Shown here: positions 1-8,491 of the stretch, piece after piece
Position numbering within the stretch: the stretch's first letter is position 1
How the letters are laid out: each line of letters begins with the position of its first letter
Assembly (NCBI GenBank): GCA_034509735.1
Contig: JACGWO010000012.1
Span: forward strand, 27,681,188 to 27,745,187
From: Sesamum alatum
Lineage: Eukaryota; Streptophyta; Magnoliopsida; Lamiales; Pedaliaceae
Direction of reading: 5' to 3'
DNA length: 64,000 bases
The notes under the pieces: generated by a model
What the model was told of the DNA's origin: nothing
The model's database searches: none
Seen by the model: the letters and a program-made list of their open reading frames with translations, nothing else
Translations under genes and position numbers: made by a program

Positions 1-19
1 TAAAATAGTTTATTAGCTT

Positions 20-601
20 GTGCATGATTTTTTTTTTTAAATTTTTATAATGGAATTCATTTTTTTTTATTTGATGAAGTGTTTGACTTTAATTAACTAC
101 ACAATTTCACATATCCTTTCTTAGATATAATAATCTTTTTTTGTTTAGCAGAGCGATCATATGTATATTTGTATATTCTACGGAATCAATATTCAATCAT
201 ATCAATAATTGACTAATTATATATAAGTAACATGACCTATCAATAATTTACAATTAATTTTTTTTTCTTAAAGCGTGTTGTGCATGGCGATTTAATAATT
301 GGAATTTACAATAAATAAAATTGAATTATTGATAAGTTTGATGATTGAAATTTACAGTAAATAAAATTGAATTATTGACCAGTTTGATGATTGAAATTTA
401 CAATAAATAAATTTGTGCATGAATTGTTTTATTTGATGAAGTGTTTTACTATAATTAACTATATACTTTGAAGATTTCACATATCTTTTCTTAGATATAA
501 TAATCTTCTTTTGTTTAGTAGAGTGATCATATGTGTATTTGTATATTATACAGAATCATTAATCAATCATATCAATAATTGATTCTTAATTTATAAGTAT
601 A
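20..601. repeat. ~200-bp direct duplication with short tandem units
   Basis: A segment at about 20-231 recurs at about 413-601. Both contain a TTTGATGAAGTGTTT start, a TTTCACATAT..CTTTCTTAGATAT block and GATCATATGT, in the same order. Between them, 298-415 holds about three copies of an AT-rich unit (TTTGATGATTGAAATTTACA). No coding potential is visible. The family is not identified. Confidence 0.75.
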
Positions 602-1349
602 TTAAATTTTACAAAAATAGAGATCATAAGCTGTACATCATGTTTCAAATTAACATAACAAGTTAGAAGGTAGAACTTTTATTTTGAAATGCATAAATCA
701 TAATTTTTCTGTAATTGGTCATTCTTTTTGAATCGTGCATGAATAATATATATTGTGAGTTAGAATTATGGGGATTAGTTCAATTCTGATCAAATTTCGT
801 TTGAGTTAGAATTTTTTGTGAAGAAATTACTACGTCTATTTAAATATACTCATAAAATTTTGCAATTCTAAAAATTTACCGTATCTGATATATATGTACC
901 ATGTCATATCCATTTTCACAAGATGTCGGAAGAGATTTCTGATTTTAAATTTTATTGCATCTTTTATTTTAGGAAAATTATATTTTTGATCATGTAACTA
1001 TAGGTCCTTAGTATTTTCAGTCCTATAATTTATTTTATTTACACATTTAGTCTTGTTTTGACGAATTTAATCATGAAGATCACATATATGGGTTTTTTTT
1101 TTCCCGCAAATTTGTTCTTGTGTCGATAATTTACTGCTAACGACCTATAATTATAGGATAACAATGAGATCTACTCTAACGTGAAGAAGATGAAATTATC
1201 AACACCCGAGTAAATATGCAAATGGAGTAAGTCACATGAATAAAAATACTAACGACTAATAGTTATAAAGCTAAAAATATAATTTTGCTTTTGTATTATC
1301 TAGTATAAATATACTGAGTGTATAAATACAACATCATAAATTATATTTA
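602..1349. other. AT-rich intergenic DNA
   Basis: No reading frame with protein-like composition, no RNA gene and no clear inverted repeat was seen. The last part (about 1265-1320) weakly resembles 7165-7215 upstream of the intact PDC gene, so the duplication described next may start here. Confidence 0.5.
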
Positions 1350-1789
1350 AGAAAAAAATTGTACACATGAGATGCGTGTGTGGTCCCAGTGGACGCTAGT
1401 TGTCATGCTGCACTGGATTTTTTTTTCTTTTCTTTTCTTTTTTTAGCGTTCTGCATGTGGGCCTTAGTTGTCACGCTAATCTTTATTACTATTGGTAGTA
1501 TTTGGTACGGTTAGAGTTACAATTAATTTTAGTACAGACCTAATTCGATAAAATTTGAATTAATTATATGGTAAGCGCAATATATTTATTATGTAATTGG
1601 TATATAATATAGGAAAAGTGATTTATTTCGACTAAATTTGATTCGGATAATAATTTTCCGTGAGTTACCGGGGCAATGCAAATTGCAATTAATTAATTAA
1701 TAATTAACATAAGCAGAACCTCAACTATAAATCAATGCTTTCACATTCCTCACTCTATAACACACTATCATCGTTGTTACTCTAAAAAT
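1350..1789 (+). promoter_or_regulatory. Duplicated PDC promoter and 5' leader
   Basis: This block matches the sequence upstream of the intact PDC start codon (8281-8491). Shared pieces are a TTGTACACATG block, TGTGTGGTCC, GGACGCTAGTTGTC, GCTGCACTGGA, TTACTATTGGTAG, the TATA-like CTATAAAT (1725-1732 here, 8424-8431 there) and the leader end TTGTTACTCTAAAAATG. The copy carries about 200 bp of extra AT-rich DNA in the middle (about 1500-1710). It ends at the start codon, where a mobile element is inserted. Promoter role is inferred from position relative to the intact gene. Confidence 0.8.
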
Positions 1790-1998
1790 GGCTTATTTTC
1801 ATTTTAGTTCTTGTGTTTTTAATTGATATTTAAAATGATTCCATTTTTTTTTTTTTTTAATTTCATCCTTTTAGTAGAATTTTGATCAATTTCACCTCTA
1901 ATATAAGGGTATTCTTGTACTTCTCTTTATATTTATATAAAAAAAAATTGTGGGTTGTAAATATTATGACATAATATATATTATGGTATTATCTTATA

Positions 1999-2324
1999 CT
2001 AGTAGATGTTGCACACATAAATATGTGTGCATAATTATTTTTAAATTTAAAAAAAATTAATTTTTATTTTAATAAATATATATAAATTAGATAAATATAA
2101 CAATGCCAGAAAAATATATAAAAATTCTAAGGAGTTACTGAAAAAATGAGAAAAAAAAAGGAATGTGGAAATTGATAAAATAGAAAATGAGAAGTTGAGT
2201 AGAGAGAGAGAGAGAGAGAGAGTAAAATGGAGATTAACAAAATAAACTAAAAAATTAAAAAATTGATATAACAAAATAATTGAAGACACCAAAAAGGTGC
2301 TCTTCAATTATATAAAGGTATAGA
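1999..2324 (-). mobile_element. Helitron-like non-autonomous element
   Basis: Read on the minus strand it starts with TC (TCTATACCTTTATATAA) just after a host A, and ends with CTAG just before a host T. A hairpin lies close to the 3' end (GCACACATA..TATGTGTGC, 2011-2030). Insertion between A and T, a TC start, and a CTRR end preceded by a hairpin are the recognised Helitron signature. It is 326 bp, carries no gene, and is nested in the MULE-type element. Confidence 0.7.
2201..2222. repeat. (GA)11 microsatellite
   Basis: An uninterrupted AG/GA run inside the Helitron-like element. Confidence 0.95.
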
Positions 2325-2897
2325 TATTTTTTGGGCTGTTAGGTAGATCTGAATATACTGACATAGTGTATATTATGACATATCTTATATATTGTTTATC
2401 GTAGCTCCATTGATGTTGTTATTGTTGGTTGAATTGGTTGGAAATAATACATGATTGATAACTGATTTTTATGTGAAATAGTTAAAAAAAAAATATGAGT
2501 TTATTTCTGTTGAACACTTGCAAACCTCTTACTGCATTTTTCTTGCTTTTGTCAAATTTGATTTGTGCACTTCAATTCTAATTGCACCATGTATTATAAG
2601 GGAGTATGTTCGAAAAAGCCAAATTCCAACCATCCAATAGGCATTCAAATGATCATAATTTTCTAACCGTCACAAAGGACTAAATTGAAATTGAATTTGA
2701 AAACAGAGGGATGCTTTTGCAATTGTATATATTTTACCAAAACTTTTGGGGGCATTTTTGACAAAAACCATTTTTTGACCGAAAAATTGATCAAAATTCC
2801 ACTAGAAGGATGAAATTGAAGAATAAAAAAATAAATTGGACCATGTTGAAAATCAATTAAAAACACAGGGACTAAAATAAATATAAGCCCTCTAAAA

Positions 2898-3167
2898 ATG
2901 AACACGATGATCAGCTCATTGCACTCTTGTAAGCCCGCCCCTTGTAACGACGTCGTCTTCTCCATCCAGTCACAATCCTCTGCCATATCGTTTAACTCTG
3001 CTGAAGCCACGCTCGGCAGCCATCCGGGGTGCCGCCTCGTTCAGATTGACGTTAGTGACGTGTTCTCTGTCCCTGGCGACTTTAACTTGACGTTGCTTGA
3101 CCATCTCATAGCCGAGCCCGGGCTCAACTTGATTGGCTGCTGCACGAACTCCACGCCGGCTACGCGT
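2898..3167 (+). pseudogene. Pyruvate decarboxylase exon-1 fragment
   Basis: The translation from 2898 follows the N-terminus of the intact PDC at 8492: [12 protein letters not shown], then [26 protein letters not shown] and a C-C pair. It lacks about 24 bp near codon 20 and has lost one base in the codons around the catalytic Glu of the [11 protein letters not shown] motif. Homology stops at about 3167, so exons 2-6 and the TPP-binding region are absent. Its promoter copy was pushed 1.1 kb away by the MULE-type insertion. It cannot make an enzyme. Confidence 0.9.
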
Positions 3168-3406
3168 TGACGATATACATGCTTAATCAAAAGTTAAAGA
3201 CTTTTAGGAAAAAAGATTAATAAATATATTTTGCCATATTTTTTAGAAAAAATATTTTAAAAAAATGGATATGTAATTACTCATTTTTATCTAAAAATAA
3301 TAACTTAATTTTATTACCAAATTAATAAAATATTTTACATGAAAGTTTTTTTTTTTTTTTTTTTTGGTATTTATTGTACTCATTCATTAAGTATAGTATA
3401 TATGAG
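3168..3406. other. AT-rich spacer
   Basis: No gene seen. It contains a run of about 22 T (3343-3365) and ends with ATATATGAG (3398-3406), the left target duplication of the large nested element. Confidence 0.6.
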
Positions 3407-3882
3407 GAGAAAATTGTAATTTCGATTCCAAAATGTAGGGTGGTTTGCAATATTAATCACATACCTTTTGAAATAGCCAACATTAACTCCATGCTTTAGC
3501 AAATGTTGCAGAGTTAGTGCCACTATTGCAATATTAGTCCCACACTTTATGAAAACGTTGCAAAGTTAGTGGGTAAATCTCATTTTTGATCCCATATATT
3601 AGGCCCTGTTCAATTTTGGTCCCATTCGTTACAAAACTCTCAATTCTAGGACAATATGTTTCAATTTGTATTAATTTTGGTCCCGACGTCAAAATTTGAC
3701 AGAATACATTAACGTCCGTTAAATTAAAACACGTGTTGCTCACGTGTGTGTATCCCAGACGTATTTAAATACATATATTGACCGAAAAGGGGCAATAAAA
3801 AATTAGGGTTCTTCACTCTTCACCCAAATTTCCATTTCTGCTCCTTCTTGCTCTGCCAAATTTCCATTCGGTTTCTGAGAAA

Positions 3883-4260
3883 ATGGATTCAACTAGCGAT
3901 TCAGTTTCTACCCAAAGAAACGTCACGGGTTATTGTGGTAAGAAATTATCTTTAAGAACCTCATGGACGACTGCCAATCCGGGAAGAAGATTTTATAGTT
4001 GTGATAATATTGCGAGAGGATGTGGTTTTTTTGTGTGGGAAGACCCACCAATGTGCACAAGGGCGAAGAAAATCATACCAGGGCTTCTTCGCAAGTTAAA
4101 TAAAATAGAAGAAGAGATGTCCGAAATGAGGAAAAATGTGATTATTTTGCACCAAATGGAAGATGATGTGGCTAAAATGAAGAAGAAACTTAGTTTCTTG
4201 CGTAAGTGTTTGGTTGGGGCTGGAATATTACTTTTTTGGAGTTGGTTATTTCACCATTAA
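3883..4260 (+). CDS. GRF-type zinc-finger protein (At4g04775-like), MULE-borne
   Basis: A single-exon frame of 125 aa, which is usual for this plant family. The N-terminal half holds a GRF-type zinc finger: a cysteine near residue 19 (YCGKK), then NPGRRFYSC, then a second half-site [14 protein letters not shown]. Residues about 65-105 look like a coiled coil, and a hydrophobic C-terminal segment (about 108-123) could anchor it in a membrane. In the family, GRF fingers are regarded as nucleic-acid or protein binding; no function is shown for this class. The gene sits wholly between the MULE terminal repeats, so it moves with the element. The left terminal repeat ends about 115 bp before the ATG and may contribute its promoter (inference). 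Confidence 0.8.
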   Translation: MDSTSDSVSTQRNVTGYCGKKLSLRTSWTTANPGRRFYSCDNIARGCGFFVWEDPPMCTRAKKIIPGLLRKLNKIEEEMSEMRKNVIILHQMEDDVAKMKKKLSFLRKCLVGAGILLFWSWLFHH

Positions 4261-4727
4261 ATGGAGGTTTGAAAGAGATGTTTTTATGGACTGTTTGTAT
4301 AGTGGACTAGTGTATTTGCAATCAATCATTGTAGTTGATTGGTGTATTTGTAATTAGTTAGTATGTATTTTGTGTTTGTACGGTAATGTTGTTTTTGGAG
4401 TGTAATGCATTTTGTGGACTAGCTTGAAGTAATATTATGCAGCATCAGTTTGGTGTTTGGAGTGTAATGTTGTTTTTGGTGTTTGGAGTGTAATGCAGTT
4501 CATCATAAAGTAAACAACTCATAAGAGATTTAACAAAGTTAAATATTCCATTCTTCATTAACCAAACAAAGATACCAGCAAACATAAGTTGTTTGGCCAT
4601 AAAGGCACATACAAAAAAGAGTTTATGCTGCCATAAATCCAAAAAATATTCTAACTTGTTGCTGGATTGTCCTTTGCTTAAGTATCCAACCCTTCTCACA
4701 TTCAATGCAGCAGTCAAGTTGTTCAAG

Positions 4728-5311
4728 CTAACATATTTTTTTTCTTTCTTTCTGAAATGTCTTGAAAGGTGGTGGAAGTGGTTTGTTCGGTTGAGTAGTG
4801 ACAGAGACTGCCACAGGTGGATGCCCAGGAGCAAAGGGCACAGGTTTCCTCAAAACACAGCCTGGAACAGTTTGTGGATGTGCTGGCCTTGGTGGCTTGA
4901 AAGTGGCCTTTGAAGTGGTTGCATTTTCTTGACCAGCAACAGATGCATTCAATCTTGTCAATCTTCTCAACTATGAGCAGAACACAAAATGAAATAATGT
5001 TTCCAGACGACCAACCAAACATACATCAGACAAAAAAAAAAAAGAAAAAAAAAAGAAAGGCAACAAACATGGTGGACTCTCTGAAAGAGAACACAACACA
5101 GAAACCAAAAAAAGGGAGGGACCACAAGCACATATAACGCATACAACAAATACGACAACATCTACAAATACTAAAAAGCAAGAATTCACATCATATTTTT
5201 TTTCAGATTAGAACAAAAATCATCAGCTTTTTCGACAAAAAAAAAAGAGAAGAAAAACTTACCGTAATCGGGTGGGGGAAAATCATTGAAGTTTGGGTCT
5301 CGAAGGCTCAT
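4728..5311 (-). CDS. Possible second MULE-borne gene, two exons (tentative)
   Basis: On the minus strand an ATG at 5311 opens a 16-codon frame (SLRDPNFNDFPPPDY) ending at a good donor (G|GTAAGT, about 5262). A plausible acceptor (CTCATAG) lies near 4974. The next exon contains a proline-rich frame (PPRPAHPQ, PGHPPV, NKPLPPPFKTF) that ends at 4728. The phases of the two exons do not join cleanly in the proline-rich frame, so the model is weak. It would be divergently placed to the GRF gene inside the same MULE. No known domain was recognised. Confidence 0.25.
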
Positions 5312-5650
5312 TCTTTTCGCTGAAATCTGAGGCTCTTTCAGTTGTTCGATTGCAGATTCGAACAAAAAATTGAAGGGTTTCGCTGGGTTTTTTTTAGAGG
5401 AAGGGGGGAAAGAAAATTAGGGTTCTAGTTATGATTTTCCCCCAAAATACGCCTGGAATACACACATGTGAGCAGCACGTGTTTTAATTTAATAGACGTT
5501 AACGTATTCTGTCAAATTTTAACGTCGGAACCAAAATTGATACAAATTGAGACATATTGTCCTAGAATTGAGACTTTTTTAACGAATGGGACCAAAATTG
5601 AACATGGCCTAATATATAGGACCAAAAATGAGATTTACCCCAAAGTTAGT

Positions 5651-6804
5651 CCTATATTTTAGAAAAATATTGCAAAATTAGTCCCAAAGTTTGTCCTAAA
5701 TGTTGCAAAGATAGTCCCAAAAGTTGCAAATTTTTACGATTGGACTAACTTTGCAATGTTTTCCTAAAGTGTAGGACTAATATTGGCAAAATTGCAAACT
5801 TGGTCCCATAAGATGGGGCGATTTGAAAAATAGTCCCGCGCTTAAGGAATTTTTAAAAAAAATTCCATGTTTGATTAAATTTTGCAAAATAAGGACTTTT
5901 AATTGCACAATTAGTCCCACTAATTATTTGCCGTTAAAACATAATGGCAGATGTCAATTAAGTCTCTGTTAACTGTTAATAGAAGGTGGAAAAAATAAGT
6001 TTGCAACTCACGTGCTTGTTTTTTGTAGGGAAAATGCTTTTCATTCCCTAAAATACTCATTTCTTCCTCATTTCTTCTTCATATTCATTTTTTTTAAAGT
6101 TAATAAATATTAAGAGAAATTATCAAATTTTTAACATATTGAGATTGAGATTAATACAATGATAAAATTATACTGAGAAAATTTTAAATTAAATTACACG
6201 AGATATAATTGATAACTCAGTATAATTCTATCATTGTAATTTGATCTCAATCTCAATATATTTAAAAAAGCTGACAATTTCTCTTAATATTTATTAACTT
6301 TGATAAAATGAATTTGAAGAAGAAATGAGGACAAGTGAGGATTTTAGGGAACTAAGAGCGATTTCTCTACAAAAAACAAGCACGTGAATTGTAAATTTAT
6401 TTTTTCCACCTTCTATTAACAGTTAACAGAGACTAATGACATCTGCCGTTAAAACTTAACGACAAGTAATGAGTGGGACTAATTGTGCAACTAAAAGTCC
6501 TCATTTTGCAAAATTTAATCAAACCTGGGACTATATTTAAAAATTCGTAAAGCGTGGGATTATTTTTAAAATCACCTTATCTTATGAGATCAAGTTTGCA
6601 ATTTTGCCCAGAGTTAGTGCCATTATTGCAATATTAGTCCCACAATTTATGAAAACGTTGCAAAGTTAGTCATATTTTAGAAAAATATTGCAAAATTTGT
6701 CCCAAAGTTTGTCCTAAATGTTGCAAAGATAGTCCCAAAAGTTGCAAATTTTTACGATGGGACTAACTTTGCAATGTTTTCCTAAAGTGTAGGACTAATA
6801 TTGG
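5651..6804. repeat. ~196-bp direct repeats flanking the foldback element
   Basis: The right copy is 6609-6804. The left copy is 3509-3570 plus 5651-5786, split by the GRF MULE. Both run from CAGAGTTAGTGCCA to AGGACTAATATTGG and are about 95% alike by eye. They abut the foldback element directly on each side, so they behave like a very long flanking duplication. The feature span covers the right part of the left copy, the foldback and the right copy. Confidence 0.75.
5785..6608. mobile_element. 824-bp foldback (near-complete palindrome) element
   Basis: It begins GGCAAAATTGCAAACTTG and ends with the complement. The two arms (about 5785-6150 and 6230-6608) pair over almost their full length, including a shared GTTAACAGTTAATAGAAGG-type block, an ACAAGCACGTGA-type block and a CTCTTAATATTTATTAACTTT-type block. 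A single-stranded copy would form a long hairpin. There is no gene. Short target duplications are not obvious; instead it is flanked by ~196-bp direct repeats. Confidence 0.8.
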
Positions 6805-6885
6805 CTATTTCAGAAAGTATGTGACCAATATTGTAAACTACCATATACTTTGAGACCAAAATTATAATTTATCTCGATATATGAG

Positions 6886-7205
6886 TCATGATTGGGATAT
6901 TATATTTGTTGCACGCCTATTATAGATATATATATATATATTAACTTATTACTCCACTTTTATTTTAAATTCTTTACTTATTATTTTTTTTAGTTAGAAA
7001 ATAATTTCGTGCTGATTTAATGTGTTAAAATGCTATTACATATTGAGAATATATAATTATTCAAGACATGAGGGACAATTTTGTGTAATTGAAGGGGTAA
7101 GTGTCACAATTGTTAATTCAGGAGTATAAATATTACATCAACAATAGTTTAGGAGGCAAAGTGTATTTTACCCAAAATATAGTTTTGCCTTTATTTTATT
7201 CAATA
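6886..7205. other. AT-rich spacer upstream of PDC
   Basis: No gene was seen. It contains a short (AT)n run near 6930. The final 40 bp resemble 1265-1310, upstream of the PDC pseudo-copy. Confidence 0.5.
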
Positions 7206-8249
7206 CTAGTCGTCGCGGCACGCCATTCCTACGTACGTATAATAAATAATTTTTCACGCTTTAAAATATATTATAAATAAGAGTAAAATATATAAATTAA
7301 CAGATCACATAAATAAAAAAAAGAAAGAAGGAAAGAAAGAAAACACTAATTTATCAATTAATATAAAATATGAAAAATTGAATAAAATAGTTATCATATC
7401 AATTGAGAGTTAGTTTTTGCATTACAAAAAAGTGGTGCGGTGGTATTATTAGCCACCATTTGTGAGTAAAAAAACAGTTTCTTTTATATAAGGGTTAAAT
7501 TCAGTTACCATCCCTGAAGTATTCACCCCACATCAATTACCCCTCTAAAGTATTAAAACCTTCAAAAATCTCCCTGACCTTCTAACTCCTTTCATTTTTA
7601 AGTTCAAAATGTCCATTTTACACTTACTAAAAATTGTTTTTTTAAAAAAAAATTAAGGAATTTTTAAAACACCAAAAACCATTTTTTTTTGAAACTTTAT
7701 CTAATTCTAGTTTCACTTGTTTAACAAGTTCTTTTTATTTTTGTAATCCTAAAGTACTTGGAGCTAATTTTATTTTAGTTTCTTGTCAAACCAAATTAAA
7801 AATAAACTTACACATGCATATATATATATTTATATATTTACTTAAATAAATATACAATTAATAAAACCGAAAGGGCTGATCATGAGCTAATAAGAAAATA
7901 TACAATTAATATATATAGATATATGGTTTGACAAATAAGTGAAACTACAATAAAATGAGCTCCAAATACTTGGAATTTAAAAATAAAAAGAGCTCGATGA
8001 ACTAATGAAAATAGAATTAGATAAAACTTCAAAAAAAGGGTGGTTTTGATATTTTAAAATTTTCTTTAATTTTTTTTTCATAAATTAATTTTTAGTAAGG
8101 GTAAAATAGACTTTTTAAATTTCAAAATTAAAAGTGTTAGAAGGTTAGGGAGGGTTTTTGAAGGTTTTAATACTTTAGAGGGATAATTGATGTAAAATAA
8201 ATACTTTAGGAATGATAACTGTATTTAACCCTTTATATAATAGTATAGA
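7206..8249 (-). mobile_element. Helitron-like element, split by a MITE
   Basis: On the minus strand it starts TCTATACTATTATA after a host A and ends CGACTAG before a host T, with a GC-rich inverted segment near that end (GGCGTGCCGCGACG). Without the inserted MITE (7492-8231 plus one target copy) it is about 295 bp. A second, diverged copy of the same family lies at 14756-15047. It carries no coding sequence. It lies 240-1290 bp upstream of the PDC start codon, within the likely promoter region. Confidence 0.65.
7492..8231. mobile_element. 740-bp MULE-type MITE inside the Helitron-like element
   Basis: It starts GGGTTAAATTCAGTTACCAT and ends with the imperfect complement (ATGATAACTGTATTTAACCC). 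An exact 9-bp duplication TTTATATAA lies at 7483-7491 and 8232-8240. The arms continue pairing inward (CTCTAAAGTATTAAAACCTTC against its complement, and further inside around 7690-7830 and 7910-8040), so it is close to fully palindromic. There is no gene. Terminus and duplication size fit Mutator-type MITEs. Confidence 0.85.
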
Positions 8250-8423
8250 TAAATATATTACTTGTATCAAGATTACAAATAAAAAAAAATTGTACACATG
8301 GGATGTGATGTGTGTGTGGTCCCCCTGGACTCTGCGCAGTTGTACATGTGGACGCTAGTTGTCGCGCTGCACTGGAATCCTTTTTACTATTGGTAGAGCA
8401 ATTAGAGACAGCAGAAGCTCAAA

Positions 8424-8431
8424 CTATAAAT
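8424..8431 (+). promoter_or_regulatory. TATA box of PDC
   Basis: CTATAAAT lies about 65 bp before the start codon and is kept in the duplicated promoter at 1725-1732. Transcription would begin near 8455, giving a leader of roughly 35-40 nt (inference). Confidence 0.55.
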
Positions 8432-8491
8432 GAATGCTTCAAATTCCTCTCTCGCCATCGTCGCATCGCCAGAACTCTTGTTACTCTAAAA

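Larger units (their letters stand above)
1790..2889. mobile_element. MULE-type non-autonomous element at the duplicated PDC start codon
   Basis: Terminal inverted repeats begin GGCTTAT and end ATAAGCC; the similarity runs about 45 bp inward, including TGTGTTTTTAATTGAT and its complement. The direct repeat CTCTAAAAAT flanks it (1780-1789 and 2890-2899), a 10-bp target duplication. The intact PDC locus has a single CTCTAAAAATG at the same site, so the empty site is known. The 9-11 bp duplication size is typical of Mutator-like elements. No transposase is encoded. A Helitron-like insertion lies inside. Confidence 0.85.
3571..5640. mobile_element. MULE with ~198-bp terminal inverted repeats carrying a GRF zinc-finger gene
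   Basis: The left terminal repeat (about 3571-3768, GGGTAAATCTCATTTTTGAT) and right terminal repeat (about 5443-5640) are near-complementary over their full length. A perfect 10-bp target duplication, CAAAGTTAGT, lies at 3561-3570 and 5641-5650. A second copy of the host sequence at about 6661 shows the uninterrupted target with one CAAAGTTAGT. Long terminal repeats plus a 9-11 bp duplication mark a Mutator-like element. The 2.07-kb element has no transposase. It carries a GRF-type zinc-finger frame and possibly a second gene in the opposite direction. Confidence 0.85.
3407..6876. mobile_element. Outer inverted-repeat element (MULE-type), host of two nested elements
   Basis: The left end (GAGAAAATTGTAATTTCGA) and the complement of the right end (CGAGATAAATTATAATTTTGG) are related. 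The match continues through a GGTNGTTTNCAATATT block and a TTTYTGAAATAGCCAA block. The 9-bp direct repeat ATATATGAG (3398-3406 and 6877-6885) flanks it exactly. The interior is built of degenerate units of the type GCAAAGTTAGTCCCA in both orientations. It is interrupted by a GRF-carrying MULE (3571-5640) and a foldback element (5785-6608). No transposase is visible. Confidence 0.75.

Noticed and set aside
3534..3743. Minus-strand 69-aa frame and its near twin at 5468-5662 (+)
   Set aside because: They are the two terminal inverted repeats of the MULE read in opposite directions; the frames are open by chance.
3407..6876. Interpreting the outer repeat as an LTR retrotransposon because of its 196-bp direct repeats
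   Set aside because: The ends are inverted, not direct, the TSD is 9 bp, and no primer-binding site, polypurine tract or gag/pol remains were seen.
8312..8491. Upstream in-frame extension of PDC (60 codons from an ATG at 8312)
   Set aside because: It spans the TATA box and leader, has no PDC homology, and the duplicated promoter diverges here without frame conservation.
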